Shown: in pieces, positions 27,124-36,309 of the stretch
How positions within the stretch are numbered: the stretch's first letter is position 1
Layout: every line of letters starts with the position of its first letter
IMG/VR virus record: IMGVR_UViG_3300025319_000005
Span: 124,001-188,000 of that record
Strand: one strand, 5' to 3'
Source: a virus
Length of the DNA stretch: 64,000 nucleotides
Position numbers and translations under genes: made by a program
The notes under the pieces: generated by a model
Seen by the model: only the letters and a program-made list of their open reading frames with translations
Database searches by the model: none
Told to the model about the DNA's origin: nothing

Positions 27124-27840
27124 CTATTTCTTAATGTAATTCAAAATTTGCTTAGCACAATCCTCAACATTAAATTTTTGTGTATCAACAATAATCTCTG
27201 GGTTTAATGGAATTTCATAAGGTGCTGTATCGTGCACTCCTGTAAAATCCTTTATCTCCCCACTCCTCGCCTTTGCATACAACCCTTTAACGTCTCTTTG
27301 TTCACAAATACTCAAAGGTGTATTGACATATATTTCAGTAAAATCCTTACTTATACTCCTTACATAATCTCTTGCTTCAGCATATGGAGAAATAAGACTT
27401 ACGACAGGTATTATACCTTGACTTTGTAAATAAACTGCCATTTTTCCAACATCTTGATTGTGTCTTATTCTTGCAGCTTTATCAAAGCCATAATTTTTAA
27501 ATATTTCTCTGATTTCATCTCCATCCAAAAGCATGGCGGCATGACCACCTTCTTTCAGACGAGTTAAAACTTCTTTTGCTATCGTTGTTTTTCCAGAACA
27601 TGAGAGCCCGGTAAAAAATAACATGCTCGTTCTATATTTTTTCTTTGTAAGTTTATCCCACACAATATCAAACCAATAATATGTAAGTATTTTTACAATA
27701 TTTTCCACAAGGCCAAGCATTATGGAGAGTTTTATGTTTCCAGTAAGAAGAAAAGAAACAACAAATGTTACAACAAAAGAATAAATTCTGTAAATTACAG
27801 ATTTTGTCATGTGTTTTATGTTAATTATTTTCCTTAGCAT
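27124..27840 (-). CDS. cysC: DUF2061-APS kinase fusion
   Basis: Residues 10-68 hold two membrane helices with TGNIKLSIMLGLVENIVK and YYWFDIVWDK, the DUF2061 pattern. Residues 72-238 are adenylylsulfate kinase: P-loop GLSCSGKT at 78-85, LDGDEIR, RIRHNQDVGK and PLSICEQRDVKGLYAKAR. It phosphorylates APS to PAPS at the membrane. PAPS is the donor for the sulfotransferase at 37541, so the phage appears able to sulfate a target. The fusion of these two domains is unusual. Confidence 0.85.
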   Translation of the reverse strand: MLRKIINIKHMTKSVIYRIYSFVVTFVVSFLLTGNIKLSIMLGLVENIVKILTYYWFDIVWDKLTKKKYRTSMLFFTGLSCSGKTTIAKEVLTRLKEGGHAAMLLDGDEIREIFKNYGFDKAARIRHNQDVGKMAVYLQSQGIIPVVSLISPYAEARDYVRSISKDFTEIYVNTPLSICEQRDVKGLYAKARSGEIKDFTGVHDTAPYEIPLNPEIIVDTQKFNVEDCAKQILNYIKK

Positions 27841-27843
27841 TGT

Positions 27844-28110
27844 TTAAGAGTTCACTGTTATAGTTATTCTGCATTGTTGCTCATCTATTTCTTCTACCAA
27901 AAAATTTCCGGTAAGTATTTTCTTATCTTCAAATCTTTTACCATTAATCATATAGTTTTTTCTGAAACTAAATGTATTATTATCTTCGTTCATATGAAAC
28001 TCGCTCACAGTATAACAATTCATAACAACCCTCAATTTGTGTTGTATTGTAGTTCTTTTCCTTCTTTGAAATTTAGGAAAACTGAATAAAAATTGTTTTG
28101 TAGCTGGCAT
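27844..28110 (-). CDS. hypothetical small protein, 88 aa
   Basis: Basic N-terminus (FQRRKRTTIQHKLR), then beta strands ending RITITVNS. Shares one base with the preceding gene's stop region and lies three bases from the fusion kinase, so it is probably in that operon. No family recognised. Confidence 0.55.
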   Translation of the reverse strand: MPATKQFLFSFPKFQRRKRTTIQHKLRVVMNCYTVSEFHMNEDNNTFSFRKNYMINGKRFEDKKILTGNFLVEEIDEQQCRITITVNS

Positions 28111-28682
28111 TAATTTGAGTTATTATTTTTTTCTGCTTCTATTTTTCTTTTTTTTCTCATTTGATATTGTTCACGATACTTCTTTTTAAGTTGTGGTTTT
28201 GTTAGTGGCTTTCTACCGGCACCCTTTGGTCGACCTCCTTTATTTGGAGTAGGTTCGATTACTTTAGTGGCATCTGAAACTTCCGGAGCTTCTTCGATTT
28301 TAGAAATGGGTTCAGTAACTATAAATTTAATTGAAGTACCTTCATTTTCAAGTTTGGGCTCTTTATATGGAAAATCATATATTGAGACATCTTCTTTTTG
28401 TGGTTTTGAAGTTTGTTCAAATATATCAAGAGCTTGTTCATTGACTGGGACAATAGGATATACTTGATACGAAATCATTCCAAATGGAACAGAAAAATTT
28501 TCTATGCTTTCAATATTCCCTTTTTTCCTTTGAATAATGATAGATTTTGTTTCTGTTCCAATATCATCAACGAGAATGCAGTTTCCATGAAATAATTCTA
28601 CAGTTATGCTTTGGCTGTCTGTTTTCATAACAGATACATTTACTTTAATCCCCATTGGAGATATGTTTTTTATTAGTTTCAT
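28110..28682 (-). CDS. AT-hook protein, 190 aa
   Basis: An N-terminal beta-rich domain, an acidic and Pro-rich linker, and a basic C-terminus containing GGRPKGAGRKP, an AT-hook-like minor-groove binder, followed by Lys/Arg-rich helix. It could be a DNA-binding transcription or packaging factor. A TATGTTTG box precedes it on the minus strand. Confidence 0.6.
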   Translation of the reverse strand: MKLIKNISPMGIKVNVSVMKTDSQSITVELFHGNCILVDDIGTETKSIIIQRKKGNIESIENFSVPFGMISYQVYPIVPVNEQALDIFEQTSKPQKEDVSIYDFPYKEPKLENEGTSIKFIVTEPISKIEEAPEVSDATKVIEPTPNKGGRPKGAGRKPLTKPQLKKKYREQYQMRKKRKIEAEKNNNSN

Positions 28683-28729
28683 TTGTAATTGATTTTATTA
28701 TACAAACATAACTAATTTAAAACAAAAAA

Positions 28730-28767
28730 GAAAGGCTCGCGATAAAAATTATGCGAACCTTTCTAAT
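28730..28767 (-). terminator. intrinsic terminator
   Basis: GAAAGGTTCGC pairs with GCGAGCCTTTC across a 12-base loop, then TTTTTTG on the minus strand. It ends the transcript of the 592-residue protein. Confidence 0.75.
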
Positions 28768-28781
28768 ACAAAAAAATATTA

Positions 28782-30560
28782 TTATTTAATATTCGGATTT
28801 GGAACAAAAACCTTTGAATTCAAATCTAAAATGTATTTCTTATTCTCATTCAAAAAGTCTTTTTTATAGAATTTATACTCTAATTCAAATAAAGAGCCTG
28901 GTTTTTTCACGATTACAGTCTCTTCTGAATTGCTATTTATTTCCTTTACGTGTTCTTTGATAACTTTTATCGGCTCTTTGCATGGTTTTGAAGGAATAAT
29001 TGGCTTACTTGTATAATCACATTCATTTAAGAATTCATTAAGTTCTTCGTTCTCAACTATTGATTCATTAAGTTTGAAGCTTGTTAATTTTTTCCATCTT
29101 TCTTTTAAATATTCATCTGATGTTTTTTCTGTAACTAAGTATCTTTTATTTATTCCTTTTGCTTCATTTTCAGAAGTGGAGAACATTTTCTTTTTAGTTA
29201 AATCCAATCTTGCTTTTGGAGATTCGACAGATTCATTTTTTATACCATGTTTTTTTAAACCTTTTGAGGCAAATTCTAATTCTTCCGGACTATTAACTTT
29301 GATTCCATCCATTCCAGGTGCTCCAATGATGTGGTTGTGTTTTAAGTTGTCTAAGTTTTTTTGAGGAACTGTTGTCCAAAAATTATCACCTTCATTCATA
29401 GAAACAATTTTATATCCTTCTGCTATTTTGGGTCTCTTATTTGCTTTTTGTTTACCATATGCAGTTTCTTTTACTGTTTTTTTAAATGCATTAGGCGTAA
29501 GATAAGCGCCAGCTCCTGCACCACTTGGTCCGGAAGCTGTAACTCCTGCTCCAGCGCCACCTTCTTCATTAAGTTCCTCTGCTTTTTCTGTTTTAGAAAC
29601 ATGAATTTTATCTATATGATTGAAAAGATCTTTTTTCTCAATAGGAGTAAGAGATTTAAAATCAGATGTTCCAAATTTCTTTTTCATTTGACTCTTCACT
29701 AAATCAATATATTCTTCTTTTCCCATTGCGCTATTTTCAGCTCTTTCATTTAATTCTTTTTCATTTTTATCAAATAAAAGAGACTTCCCTTTTTCAGCTT
29801 TTTTATCGATTTTATCATAAGGACTTACTTTTGATAAAGGTTTAGTATTAGCATCTTTTATTGGTTTTATATTTTTTTCTTCTTTTTTTGATTCATTTAT
29901 TGAGCCAAATAATTCTTCCGAAGAGGAAAATATGCTTTTAAGTGTTAGTTTTTTCATTGATTGTTTATTTTCATTAACGATAGATGTTGTGCTTTTGTCA
30001 GTTTTATCTTCAACTCCAAGCTTAGTGTTTGATAGATAACCTACTTCTTTTTTTGCAGCTTCTGAAAAAAGTTCTTTCATAGCTTTTTGTAATTCTGCTT
30101 TTTTAGAAGCGTCAGCAGAAATTGATTTAATAAAAGCATAAGCTGTTGTACTTTTACCTGAATATTTATTAGAATCTACTCCTCTAAAAAATCCAGCTTC
30201 TGTAGTTCTGTATTCAACATTAACCGTTTTGCCATTAAATTCGAAATTGATATCAGACTGAACTCTTTTTACACCAAGTATTACTTGCTTTTCTAAGCTT
30301 GATTTAGTTTTACCAGCAATTTTTATACTGAATTTGTTTTGTTCAGTGCCGGTACCATAAGCTTTTCCAGTTCCGTAAAATCCAGCTTTCTTTTCATTTT
30401 TTTCAAATCCCATTTTGGAAAACGCATCTTCTGTTGTAGATTCAAGCAATTCTTTTGCAAGCTCTATAACACTTTCTTTTATTTCGACTCCCTGTTGAAA
30501 ATCGTCAGTTCTTTTAACTTCTGGATTCGTAGAGGGTTCTTTATCTTTTGGATTAGCCAT
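28782..30560 (-). CDS. scaffold-like polyprotein with many cleavage motifs
   Basis: A 592-residue protein, Lys/Glu-rich and low in aromatics. It carries numerous (L/M/I)-N-E motifs: KELNERAEN, EELNEEGGAGAG, VSMNEGDN, FKLNESIVEN and ELNEFLNE. A Gly/Ala stretch near residue 350 marks a linker. The N-terminal 190 residues are beta-rich. This is the composition expected of a prohead core or polyprotein digested by a gp21-type protease; no catalytic motif is visible. CTATTTAT lies about 20 bases upstream. Confidence 0.6.
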   Translation of the reverse strand: MANPKDKEPSTNPEVKRTDDFQQGVEIKESVIELAKELLESTTEDAFSKMGFEKNEKKAGFYGTGKAYGTGTEQNKFSIKIAGKTKSSLEKQVILGVKRVQSDINFEFNGKTVNVEYRTTEAGFFRGVDSNKYSGKSTTAYAFIKSISADASKKAELQKAMKELFSEAAKKEVGYLSNTKLGVEDKTDKSTTSIVNENKQSMKKLTLKSIFSSSEELFGSINESKKEEKNIKPIKDANTKPLSKVSPYDKIDKKAEKGKSLLFDKNEKELNERAENSAMGKEEYIDLVKSQMKKKFGTSDFKSLTPIEKKDLFNHIDKIHVSKTEKAEELNEEGGAGAGVTASGPSGAGAGAYLTPNAFKKTVKETAYGKQKANKRPKIAEGYKIVSMNEGDNFWTTVPQKNLDNLKHNHIIGAPGMDGIKVNSPEELEFASKGLKKHGIKNESVESPKARLDLTKKKMFSTSENEAKGINKRYLVTEKTSDEYLKERWKKLTSFKLNESIVENEELNEFLNECDYTSKPIIPSKPCKEPIKVIKEHVKEINSNSEETVIVKKPGSLFELEYKFYKKDFLNENKKYILDLNSKVFVPNPNIK

Positions 30561-30579
30561 TTTTAATACTTCTTTGTTA

Positions 30580-30587
30580 ATAAATAG
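30580..30587 (-). promoter_or_regulatory. candidate late promoter box CTATTTAT
   Basis: Minus-strand CTATTTAT about 20 bases before the scaffold-like gene. Confidence 0.4.
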
Positions 30588-30626
30588 CAGAAAAATTGGA
30601 AAAGCTGTAATGTTCTGAAAACAAAA

Positions 30627-30652
30627 AATCCAGCAACATTGCTGGATTAATT
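30627..30652 (-). terminator. intrinsic terminator
   Basis: AATCCAGCAA and TTGCTGGATT form a near-perfect stem with TTTTTTG after it on the minus strand, just past the gene ending at 30654. Confidence 0.7.
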
Positions 30653-30653
30653 A

Positions 30654-30917
30654 TTAAATTAAATTTTTGCTTTTCCAAACCTCCCAAATATCTCTTTCTA
30701 TGTCTGGAATACCAGGATTATCAAGATATAACTTACCTTTATAAAGATAACCTTTGAATCTTTTTTTTGTTACAGATGATTCTAAAATGCCAAATCTATC
30801 TTTTTTATTAAAAGTTACAGTATCAAAAATCTTTTTAGCATTTAACCAAAATTTATAATTCCATATTGCATTTAAAATATAAAATCGCAGAGTAGAATAT
30901 TTCCAGTTATTAACCAT
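30654..30917 (-). CDS. hypothetical basic protein, 87 aa
   Basis: Basic, aromatic-rich (many Trp, Tyr, Lys). Segments NYKFWLNAKKIFDTV and GKLYLDNPGIPDI. No family recognised. It is last in a four-gene minus-strand group that begins at 32043. Confidence 0.55.
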   Translation of the reverse strand: MVNNWKYSTLRFYILNAIWNYKFWLNAKKIFDTVTFNKKDRFGILESSVTKKRFKGYLYKGKLYLDNPGIPDIERDIWEVWKSKNLI

Positions 30918-30920
30918 ATA

Positions 30921-31160
30921 CTAAAAAGGTAAAATTAAAGATATTGAACTACATATTAATAAAATACAAAATGCAGATAATAAAATCATTAAAGAAACAG
31001 AACTGAATGCCATTGCTCCAATCATAAATTTTTCAATTAAAGAACCAGATTCAGACTCTTGAGACTTTGTGAATTTTTTATATTCCTTTATTATAAAATA
31101 AGATACATATCCAAACGCTATACTTAATAGCGCTAAGAATATTTTAAGAATTATTATCAT
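30921..31160 (-). CDS. two-helix membrane protein, holin-like size
   Basis: 79 residues with two hydrophobic segments (about 3-24 and 47-77) and a charged loop between. The size and topology fit a class II holin, but no lysin or confirmed spanin is adjacent, so this is only a possibility. It overlaps the upstream gene by 17 bases. Confidence 0.5.
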   Translation of the reverse strand: MIIILKIFLALLSIAFGYVSYFIIKEYKKFTKSQESESGSLIEKFMIGAMAFSSVSLMILLSAFCILLICSSISLILPF

Positions 31161-31467
31161 GGTTTTCTAAATTATTGTTTTCTTTTATTTGAGAAAATTG
31201 CTCTTGTAGTGCTGCTGTTATTTCGCCAACTTGTTTAGTAAATTGGTCTGGTTTTTCGTTCCCATTCTTTATAATTGTTAACGTTTCTATCGTTGATTCA
31301 ATTTTAGAAAGTTCAGTAAAAAGATCAACAGCTTGATTAACAATACCGGATACTCCACTATCTGAAATATTTTTATTTAAAACCAAATCAAGTTGAGCCA
31401 AAACATTATCTCTTTGTGAATAAAGTTTTGACTCCACGGCTTTTAAAATTAAATTTTCTTTTTCCAT
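31144..31467 (-). CDS. hypothetical coiled-coil protein, 107 aa
   Basis: Helical, charged, without Cys or Trp. Ends Asn-rich. Overlap with the membrane-protein gene suggests coupled translation. Function unknown. Confidence 0.55.
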   Translation of the reverse strand: MEKENLILKAVESKLYSQRDNVLAQLDLVLNKNISDSGVSGIVNQAVDLFTELSKIESTIETLTIIKNGNEKPDQFTKQVGEITAALQEQFSQIKENNNLENHDNNS

Positions 31468-31473
31468 TGTATT

Positions 31474-32043
31474 TTACATATCTTCTAATTCAACTTGCTT
31501 CTTTCCTTTTTTTACTTTGCCTTCTTTTGCAAGTTTTTTCTCTTCTTTTCTTTCTTCTAAGTTTCTTCTACAGGCCAAATCGACTATCTCAGATGTACTC
31601 ATTACTTTATCTGCTCCAAAGAAACGCATATTTGATTTGTATTCTTTTGAGTCCGGTGGGTTTTTACCAACTTTTTGTTTTTCCATATCACCCATGTCAA
31701 TACCACAAAGAGCTTTGTCAAGCATAATTATTTTTTGTTCAGGAGTAATGTCCTTCCACACATCATAAAATACAGTTAAAATGAAGTCATAGGTATCATT
31801 AATCATTTTGTCCATATCATTTCTTTTGAAAAGATCAAACAATGAATAACTGCTTCCATCTTTTTTGGGTTTATCCGAATATAAGAATTTAATCCTATTT
31901 GGCTCGATGTACTCGTTGTGTTGTGTAGTTTTTTTGATATGATTAGCTATAAATAGCATCTCATCATCAGCATCTTCAAATTTTTCAATACTTTGAAAAA
32001 CGGGGGTAGCATTTTTCAGCTTTAATTCTAATTCTTTGTCCAT
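31474..32043 (-). CDS. degenerate phage metallopeptidase-like protein
   Basis: A segment reading YDFILTVFYDVW then TPEQKIIMLDKALCGIDMGD matches the phage putative metallopeptidase family, where the same place reads LLDHELCHI. Here both His of HExxH are gone (DKALCG), so it is probably catalytically dead, perhaps structural. The C-terminus is Lys/Glu-rich. A very good host-type promoter precedes it. Confidence 0.55.
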   Translation of the reverse strand: MDKELELKLKNATPVFQSIEKFEDADDEMLFIANHIKKTTQHNEYIEPNRIKFLYSDKPKKDGSSYSLFDLFKRNDMDKMINDTYDFILTVFYDVWKDITPEQKIIMLDKALCGIDMGDMEKQKVGKNPPDSKEYKSNMRFFGADKVMSTSEIVDLACRRNLEERKEEKKLAKEGKVKKGKKQVELEDM

Positions 32044-32070
32044 TGGATAATTTTTTATTTGTTTAGGTTA

Positions 32071-32102
32071 CAAATATAATTAGCGCAAACGAGAAAATCA
32101 AA
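32071..32102 (-). promoter_or_regulatory. Bacteroidota-type promoter
   Basis: TTTG, 20 bases, TATATTTG on the minus strand, 28 bases before the start at 32043. Confidence 0.65.
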
Positions 32103-32108
32103 TTTTTT

Positions 32109-34619
32109 TTATCTTTTAATTCTTGTGTTGAGAGGATTCATCAAAGTTTTTGTGTCAACTCCATCCTCAGGGTTTCTTATTTTTTTTTTGGTTTGATTTG
32201 AACTTTCTTGTGATTTTAATTGCTGTCTTACCCAATTTCTTCCAGCATTTCCGCCCCAAAGATTCCATTTTTGAATTAAAGGTGAATTATTGATGTTTTT
32301 TCCAGCAGCAAGCTCTTGATTAACAGCCTGCTCATTGTTTGTAAAAAAAGCCTCCATTCTCTTTAATTGAGCATGCGTCATAAGCTCTGCATTAGATAAA
32401 GAATTGGCTTTTTGAATGCCGGAGCCTTCATTCGAGGCATCTGATTGAACAAGTTTATTATTTTGAACAGCTTGTAGTGCTTGTTGAGCCGTTTTAATAA
32501 CATCACCAGATGGTTTAAATGTAGCTACTGTATTATCATTAGTGTCTGAATAACGAAAATTTCCACCTTCAAATAGGATTTTCCTAATAGTTGCTCTTAC
32601 TTTTTCTTCAAATAAACTTTTCATAGTAACATAATGTGCTAAATTTTCAAATGGAATAAAACCTTCCTTAACTCCTTTTTTTGTAAGTAATCTAATTTTA
32701 AATTTTCTGTTATGTATATTAGTCTCTAAAACTTCTATAAAATCACCATCTGGCATTTTAACAGAATTTCTTTCGCCATTTTTACTTATAAATCCTAAAT
32801 TTCTCAATATACGTCCTGCTTCTTCTGAGTTTTGCACAACTTCTGGAGTTGTTTGAAGTTGTTCCAAATCTTCTTCTAATAACCTCTCTATTTCTTCTTG
32901 CATATAGGATAAATCTTTTGGTTTCGGCCATATATTTTGCCAAGCATCATCTAATCCATATCCATGTGCTCCTGTAATTTTATTTACATCAGAATCTTTT
33001 AAATCTTCAAAATCTTCAATAACATCATTTGAATTAAAGTTTTTTTCAGCAATGTATCTTAAAAGTTTTGTCCAAGGAAAAGTAATAACATCAGTATTAA
33101 AATCTATTTTAAATCTTTGTTCTTTCCTTATCATTTTATCCCTTACTTTTGCAAATTCATCTGATTTTTTTTCATAAATTTCAGATATATATATTCTTTT
33201 TATATCTTCTGAATTTGGAAGAAATTCATTAATAAAATCCCAAATGCCTTCACCGTTATTACTTTCTTCGTCTATTGGTGTTTTTAAAAAATTTGATATT
33301 GTTTTTAATAATTTTTCATTTTGTTTTCCGAGCATATGGTAAGACATTTGTTTTTCTTCTCTACTTTCCCCTTCTTCTACTGCATAATGATTTTCAACAT
33401 AATAAAATGCACTTTCATCCTCATCTGAAAAACCTGCCCAATCTCTCCAATCATCACCAATATAAAGTTGAATTTCTTTATTATTAGCTTCAAAATTAGA
33501 ATACATTTTTTTATCATTAAAATCACTGTATCCAAAAACGCTATGAGGCTCATCATAACCTCTCATTACTGCTATTATTTTCTGCATAAACATTGGTAAT
33601 GATTTTATCTCTGCAGATTTTATTTTATAACCATTTGCTAATTTTGCTATAGGAGATAAATTTTTTATTTCTTCATCAGTTAAAGGAATTTTGTGTTTTA
33701 ATTTTAAATCAGGAGACATTTCTTTTATCTCTTCATCAGTTAAAGGAATTTTGAATTTTAATTTAGATTCAACAGGAATAGACATTAATTGCTCTTGATT
33801 TATGTCGATACCTAATAAATATCTATTTAATGGTAATATTTTTATGTTAAACAATGAAGAAATAAGCTTTTTAAAATCGGGATACATTTTAATAGTTTGA
33901 TTAATAGTATTATTGTGACCAAAATCAATATTTAATATTTCGCCCAATTTAGATATTAAATCAGCAGATTTCATTGCTGAATTTTTATCTGGAACTTTAT
34001 TAAAAGCACCTTGAAAATCGATTAATTCTTTTTTTGCTTTATCAAATTGAATAGCAATTTTCACAGAACCATCTTTATTAACAAGCATATAACCACCTTT
34101 ACTTTTAACAAATTCTTTAGCTCTACCAATTTCAGAAAAACACCAACCCCTTTCTTCTCCCACTTTCATACAAAAGTTTTTATCTTTAACAATAATCCAT
34201 TTAGAACCATCTGGATAATTTATTACTGCTTTTCCTCCAGATATTTCTTTTAAAGTTAGAGGGTCTATATTTTTACTTTCAAACCACTTAACTGCAGTTT
34301 CGTAAACTTTATCAAATGGCATATTTGATGGAAATTTTGGAAAATTAGATTGATTAATCCAATTTATTATAACTTTTAATCTTGCATCGTTTATAATTTT
34401 TTCATTCAATTTTAATTCAGAAGCAAACCAAGGTATGTATTGGTTTTGTTGAATCAAATTTTCATCTTCAGGATTTTTTACTGTTTTTTTAGAAAACTGA
34501 ATAACGGTATTAATTATATCTTCAGGAACCCTTTGAGAACGAAGTTTATCTATTCTATTCTCATTAAGTAAACCTGCGAGTGACATTAATTTTGCTATAT
34601 ATTTTTCAGATAAATTCAT
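32109..34619 (-). CDS. packaged W/C-motif polyprotein, 836 aa
   Basis: Leader KYIAKLMSLAGLLNE cut before NR. Near residue 130-175, SKWIIVKDKNFCMKVG then ERGWCFSEI and GGYMLVNKDGSVKIAIQFD give the same Trp-strand, Cys, Trp-Cys block as the two other large packaged proteins. Two copies of KIPLTDEEIK form short repeats. Near residue 660 an internal VRATIRKILFEGG looks like a second leader, followed by a C-terminal helical domain with LIQKWNLWGGNAGRNW. Probably matured into at least two products. Confidence 0.65.
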   Translation of the reverse strand: MNLSEKYIAKLMSLAGLLNENRIDKLRSQRVPEDIINTVIQFSKKTVKNPEDENLIQQNQYIPWFASELKLNEKIINDARLKVIINWINQSNFPKFPSNMPFDKVYETAVKWFESKNIDPLTLKEISGGKAVINYPDGSKWIIVKDKNFCMKVGEERGWCFSEIGRAKEFVKSKGGYMLVNKDGSVKIAIQFDKAKKELIDFQGAFNKVPDKNSAMKSADLISKLGEILNIDFGHNNTINQTIKMYPDFKKLISSLFNIKILPLNRYLLGIDINQEQLMSIPVESKLKFKIPLTDEEIKEMSPDLKLKHKIPLTDEEIKNLSPIAKLANGYKIKSAEIKSLPMFMQKIIAVMRGYDEPHSVFGYSDFNDKKMYSNFEANNKEIQLYIGDDWRDWAGFSDEDESAFYYVENHYAVEEGESREEKQMSYHMLGKQNEKLLKTISNFLKTPIDEESNNGEGIWDFINEFLPNSEDIKRIYISEIYEKKSDEFAKVRDKMIRKEQRFKIDFNTDVITFPWTKLLRYIAEKNFNSNDVIEDFEDLKDSDVNKITGAHGYGLDDAWQNIWPKPKDLSYMQEEIERLLEEDLEQLQTTPEVVQNSEEAGRILRNLGFISKNGERNSVKMPDGDFIEVLETNIHNRKFKIRLLTKKGVKEGFIPFENLAHYVTMKSLFEEKVRATIRKILFEGGNFRYSDTNDNTVATFKPSGDVIKTAQQALQAVQNNKLVQSDASNEGSGIQKANSLSNAELMTHAQLKRMEAFFTNNEQAVNQELAAGKNINNSPLIQKWNLWGGNAGRNWVRQQLKSQESSNQTKKKIRNPEDGVDTKTLMNPLNTRIKR

Positions 34620-34633
34620 AGATAGTTAAATGA

Positions 34634-35092
34634 TTAATCGTTAACCATCTTTTTTAACATTGTTTTTATGTCTAATGGTTGCCTTGAATTAAAACCCATA
34701 TTATTTAAATTCCAATTAATTTCTTCATAAAATCCTAAATTATTAATAGGTGCACCTGAATCAATTGCTCTTTTTATGGCTAAACTTAAAGCCTCATTAG
34801 ATTGAAGATAAGTATAATTTGGATTATACATTTTTACATTTTGTTCCGTGGTACTTGGCATGAATGTATTTACAGTCACCCCATTACTTGCATTATTAAG
34901 ATTGGTTGCATTTTTTTGAGGATTTGTAATCCACTCATCTATTCTTGCAATCTCCTTAAGTCTGCCTGCTTCTTTTAAAATAGCACTTTTATCCACCTTA
35001 TTTTCAGTGGTTTCTTTTAAAATCTCGTTTTTTTCTTCAAAAGACTTAACGAGTTTTTTCATCCTATCTTTTTCGCTTGTATTTTTGTTCAT
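34634..35092 (-). CDS. protein with leader-like N-terminus, 152 aa
   Basis: Charged helical N-terminus with several candidate cut sites (NEILKE and SAILKE), then an Asn/Thr-rich part and a C-terminal helix. It lies between two genes with clear leaders and is probably expressed with them. Function unknown. Confidence 0.55.
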   Translation of the reverse strand: MNKNTSEKDRMKKLVKSFEEKNEILKETTENKVDKSAILKEAGRLKEIARIDEWITNPQKNATNLNNASNGVTVNTFMPSTTEQNVKMYNPNYTYLQSNEALSLAIKRAIDSGAPINNLGFYEEINWNLNNMGFNSRQPLDIKTMLKKMVND

Positions 35093-35110
35093 TTTTTATG
35101 ATTTTTATAA

Positions 35111-35599
35111 TTACCAACTTACGAATCCACTTATCGCTCCAGTATTAAAATTATCCCATCCTTTTGTTCTTGATTGATAATCTGATGTCGAATCTTTAGT
35201 AGATAACCCTATCATTCTGTCTGAATTTTTTGGCATGTCTTCATCTCCTATCAGCCCATTATATTCATCTACTATTTCTGACATAACTTTATTTACTGAT
35301 TGCTGGTGATGTTTTAAAAACCAAACCACAAAACCATATGTTGGATTTTCATCATCTTCTTGGCTTGTTCTTAGCCATTTAAAAAAGTTAATAGATTTTG
35401 TTTTAAATTGTGCATTTCTATTATCTTTTGTAGTGAAATCAATAATTATCACACCCTTCTCTGGTTTAATTTGTACATTAGAAACAGAACTAATATTATC
35501 AGGTGAAAATTTAGGTATTTCATTTCCTGTATCTTCTGATTCTAAAATTATATTTGAAAGCCAGGATTTAACACTAAGTTTCTTATTAAGTTTTTTCAT
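35111..35599 (-). CDS. hypothetical protein with capsid-type leader, 162 aa
   Basis: Leader SVKSWLSNIILE cut before SE. Body has a beta-rich half (GVIIIDFTTKDNRNAQFKTK) and then a helical half with GFVVWFLKHHQ. No known family. CTATTTAA lies upstream on the minus strand. Confidence 0.6.
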   Translation of the reverse strand: MKKLNKKLSVKSWLSNIILESEDTGNEIPKFSPDNISSVSNVQIKPEKGVIIIDFTTKDNRNAQFKTKSINFFKWLRTSQEDDENPTYGFVVWFLKHHQQSVNKVMSEIVDEYNGLIGDEDMPKNSDRMIGLSTKDSTSDYQSRTKGWDNFNTGAISGFVSW

Positions 35600-35647
35600 T
35601 ACAAACTACGATTTAAGATTAAATAGTCTGTAATAACTTAAAAATGT

Positions 35648-36118
35648 TTAAAACTTCTTCATATAATATTGAATATTGGGAGCTATTTTAAGATCAAAAA
35701 GAGGAGCATTGGAAATTGTTAATGTTTTTTCAAATTCAGGAATTGATTCTTTAATGTCTTTTTTGATTGTTTTCCATCTTTCTACTACGAATTTTCCAAA
35801 ATCAGATACAGAAATATTGTTTTTTATCAAAGTTATTTGTTTTTCCTTATCTGGCATGTTATACTGAACACATTCATCGGTATTTGAATCAAAAACTGTT
35901 ACAAAACTTTCTCCAGACATAAATTTTTGTTTTAATTTAATTTTTGATTTAAATGTTATAAGTTGTTTAGTGTCTGTTGTTCTATCAAATCTTATTAAAG
36001 TTTTATCTTTTATTATAAAATAAGAAATTACTTTATCAGCCTTATTAAGTTCTATATAATTGTAAAGTTCGTTTTGCTGATTGTATTTGAAAATATATTT
36101 ATTATTATTTTTTGGCAT
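35648..36118 (-). CDS. hypothetical protein, 156 aa
   Basis: Beta-rich, basic. From the ATG at 36118 it begins MPKNNNKYIF. No leader, no membrane segment, no known motif. Confidence 0.5.
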   Translation of the reverse strand: MPKNNNKYIFKYNQQNELYNYIELNKADKVISYFIIKDKTLIRFDRTTDTKQLITFKSKIKLKQKFMSGESFVTVFDSNTDECVQYNMPDKEKQITLIKNNISVSDFGKFVVERWKTIKKDIKESIPEFEKTLTISNAPLFDLKIAPNIQYYMKKF

Positions 36119-36309
36119 ATATTTGGTATTTTTATAAAACAAACGAGTTTAGATGAGATTGGAAATAGTTAATAATTATTTGTTCTGCTTTTCTAAGTTT
36201 TTTTAAAAAAATTATAATTGTGAATGCGAATTTAAAGTTCACAAGATGATTCTGATGACACTATAATTGATGTTTTACTTGATAAAATATATTTAGAACA
36301 TAAGAATAA

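Noticed and set aside
29361-29702. Plus-strand Phe/Cys-rich frame
   Set aside because: Antisense to the Lys/Glu-rich scaffold-like gene; composition is the expected mirror of it.
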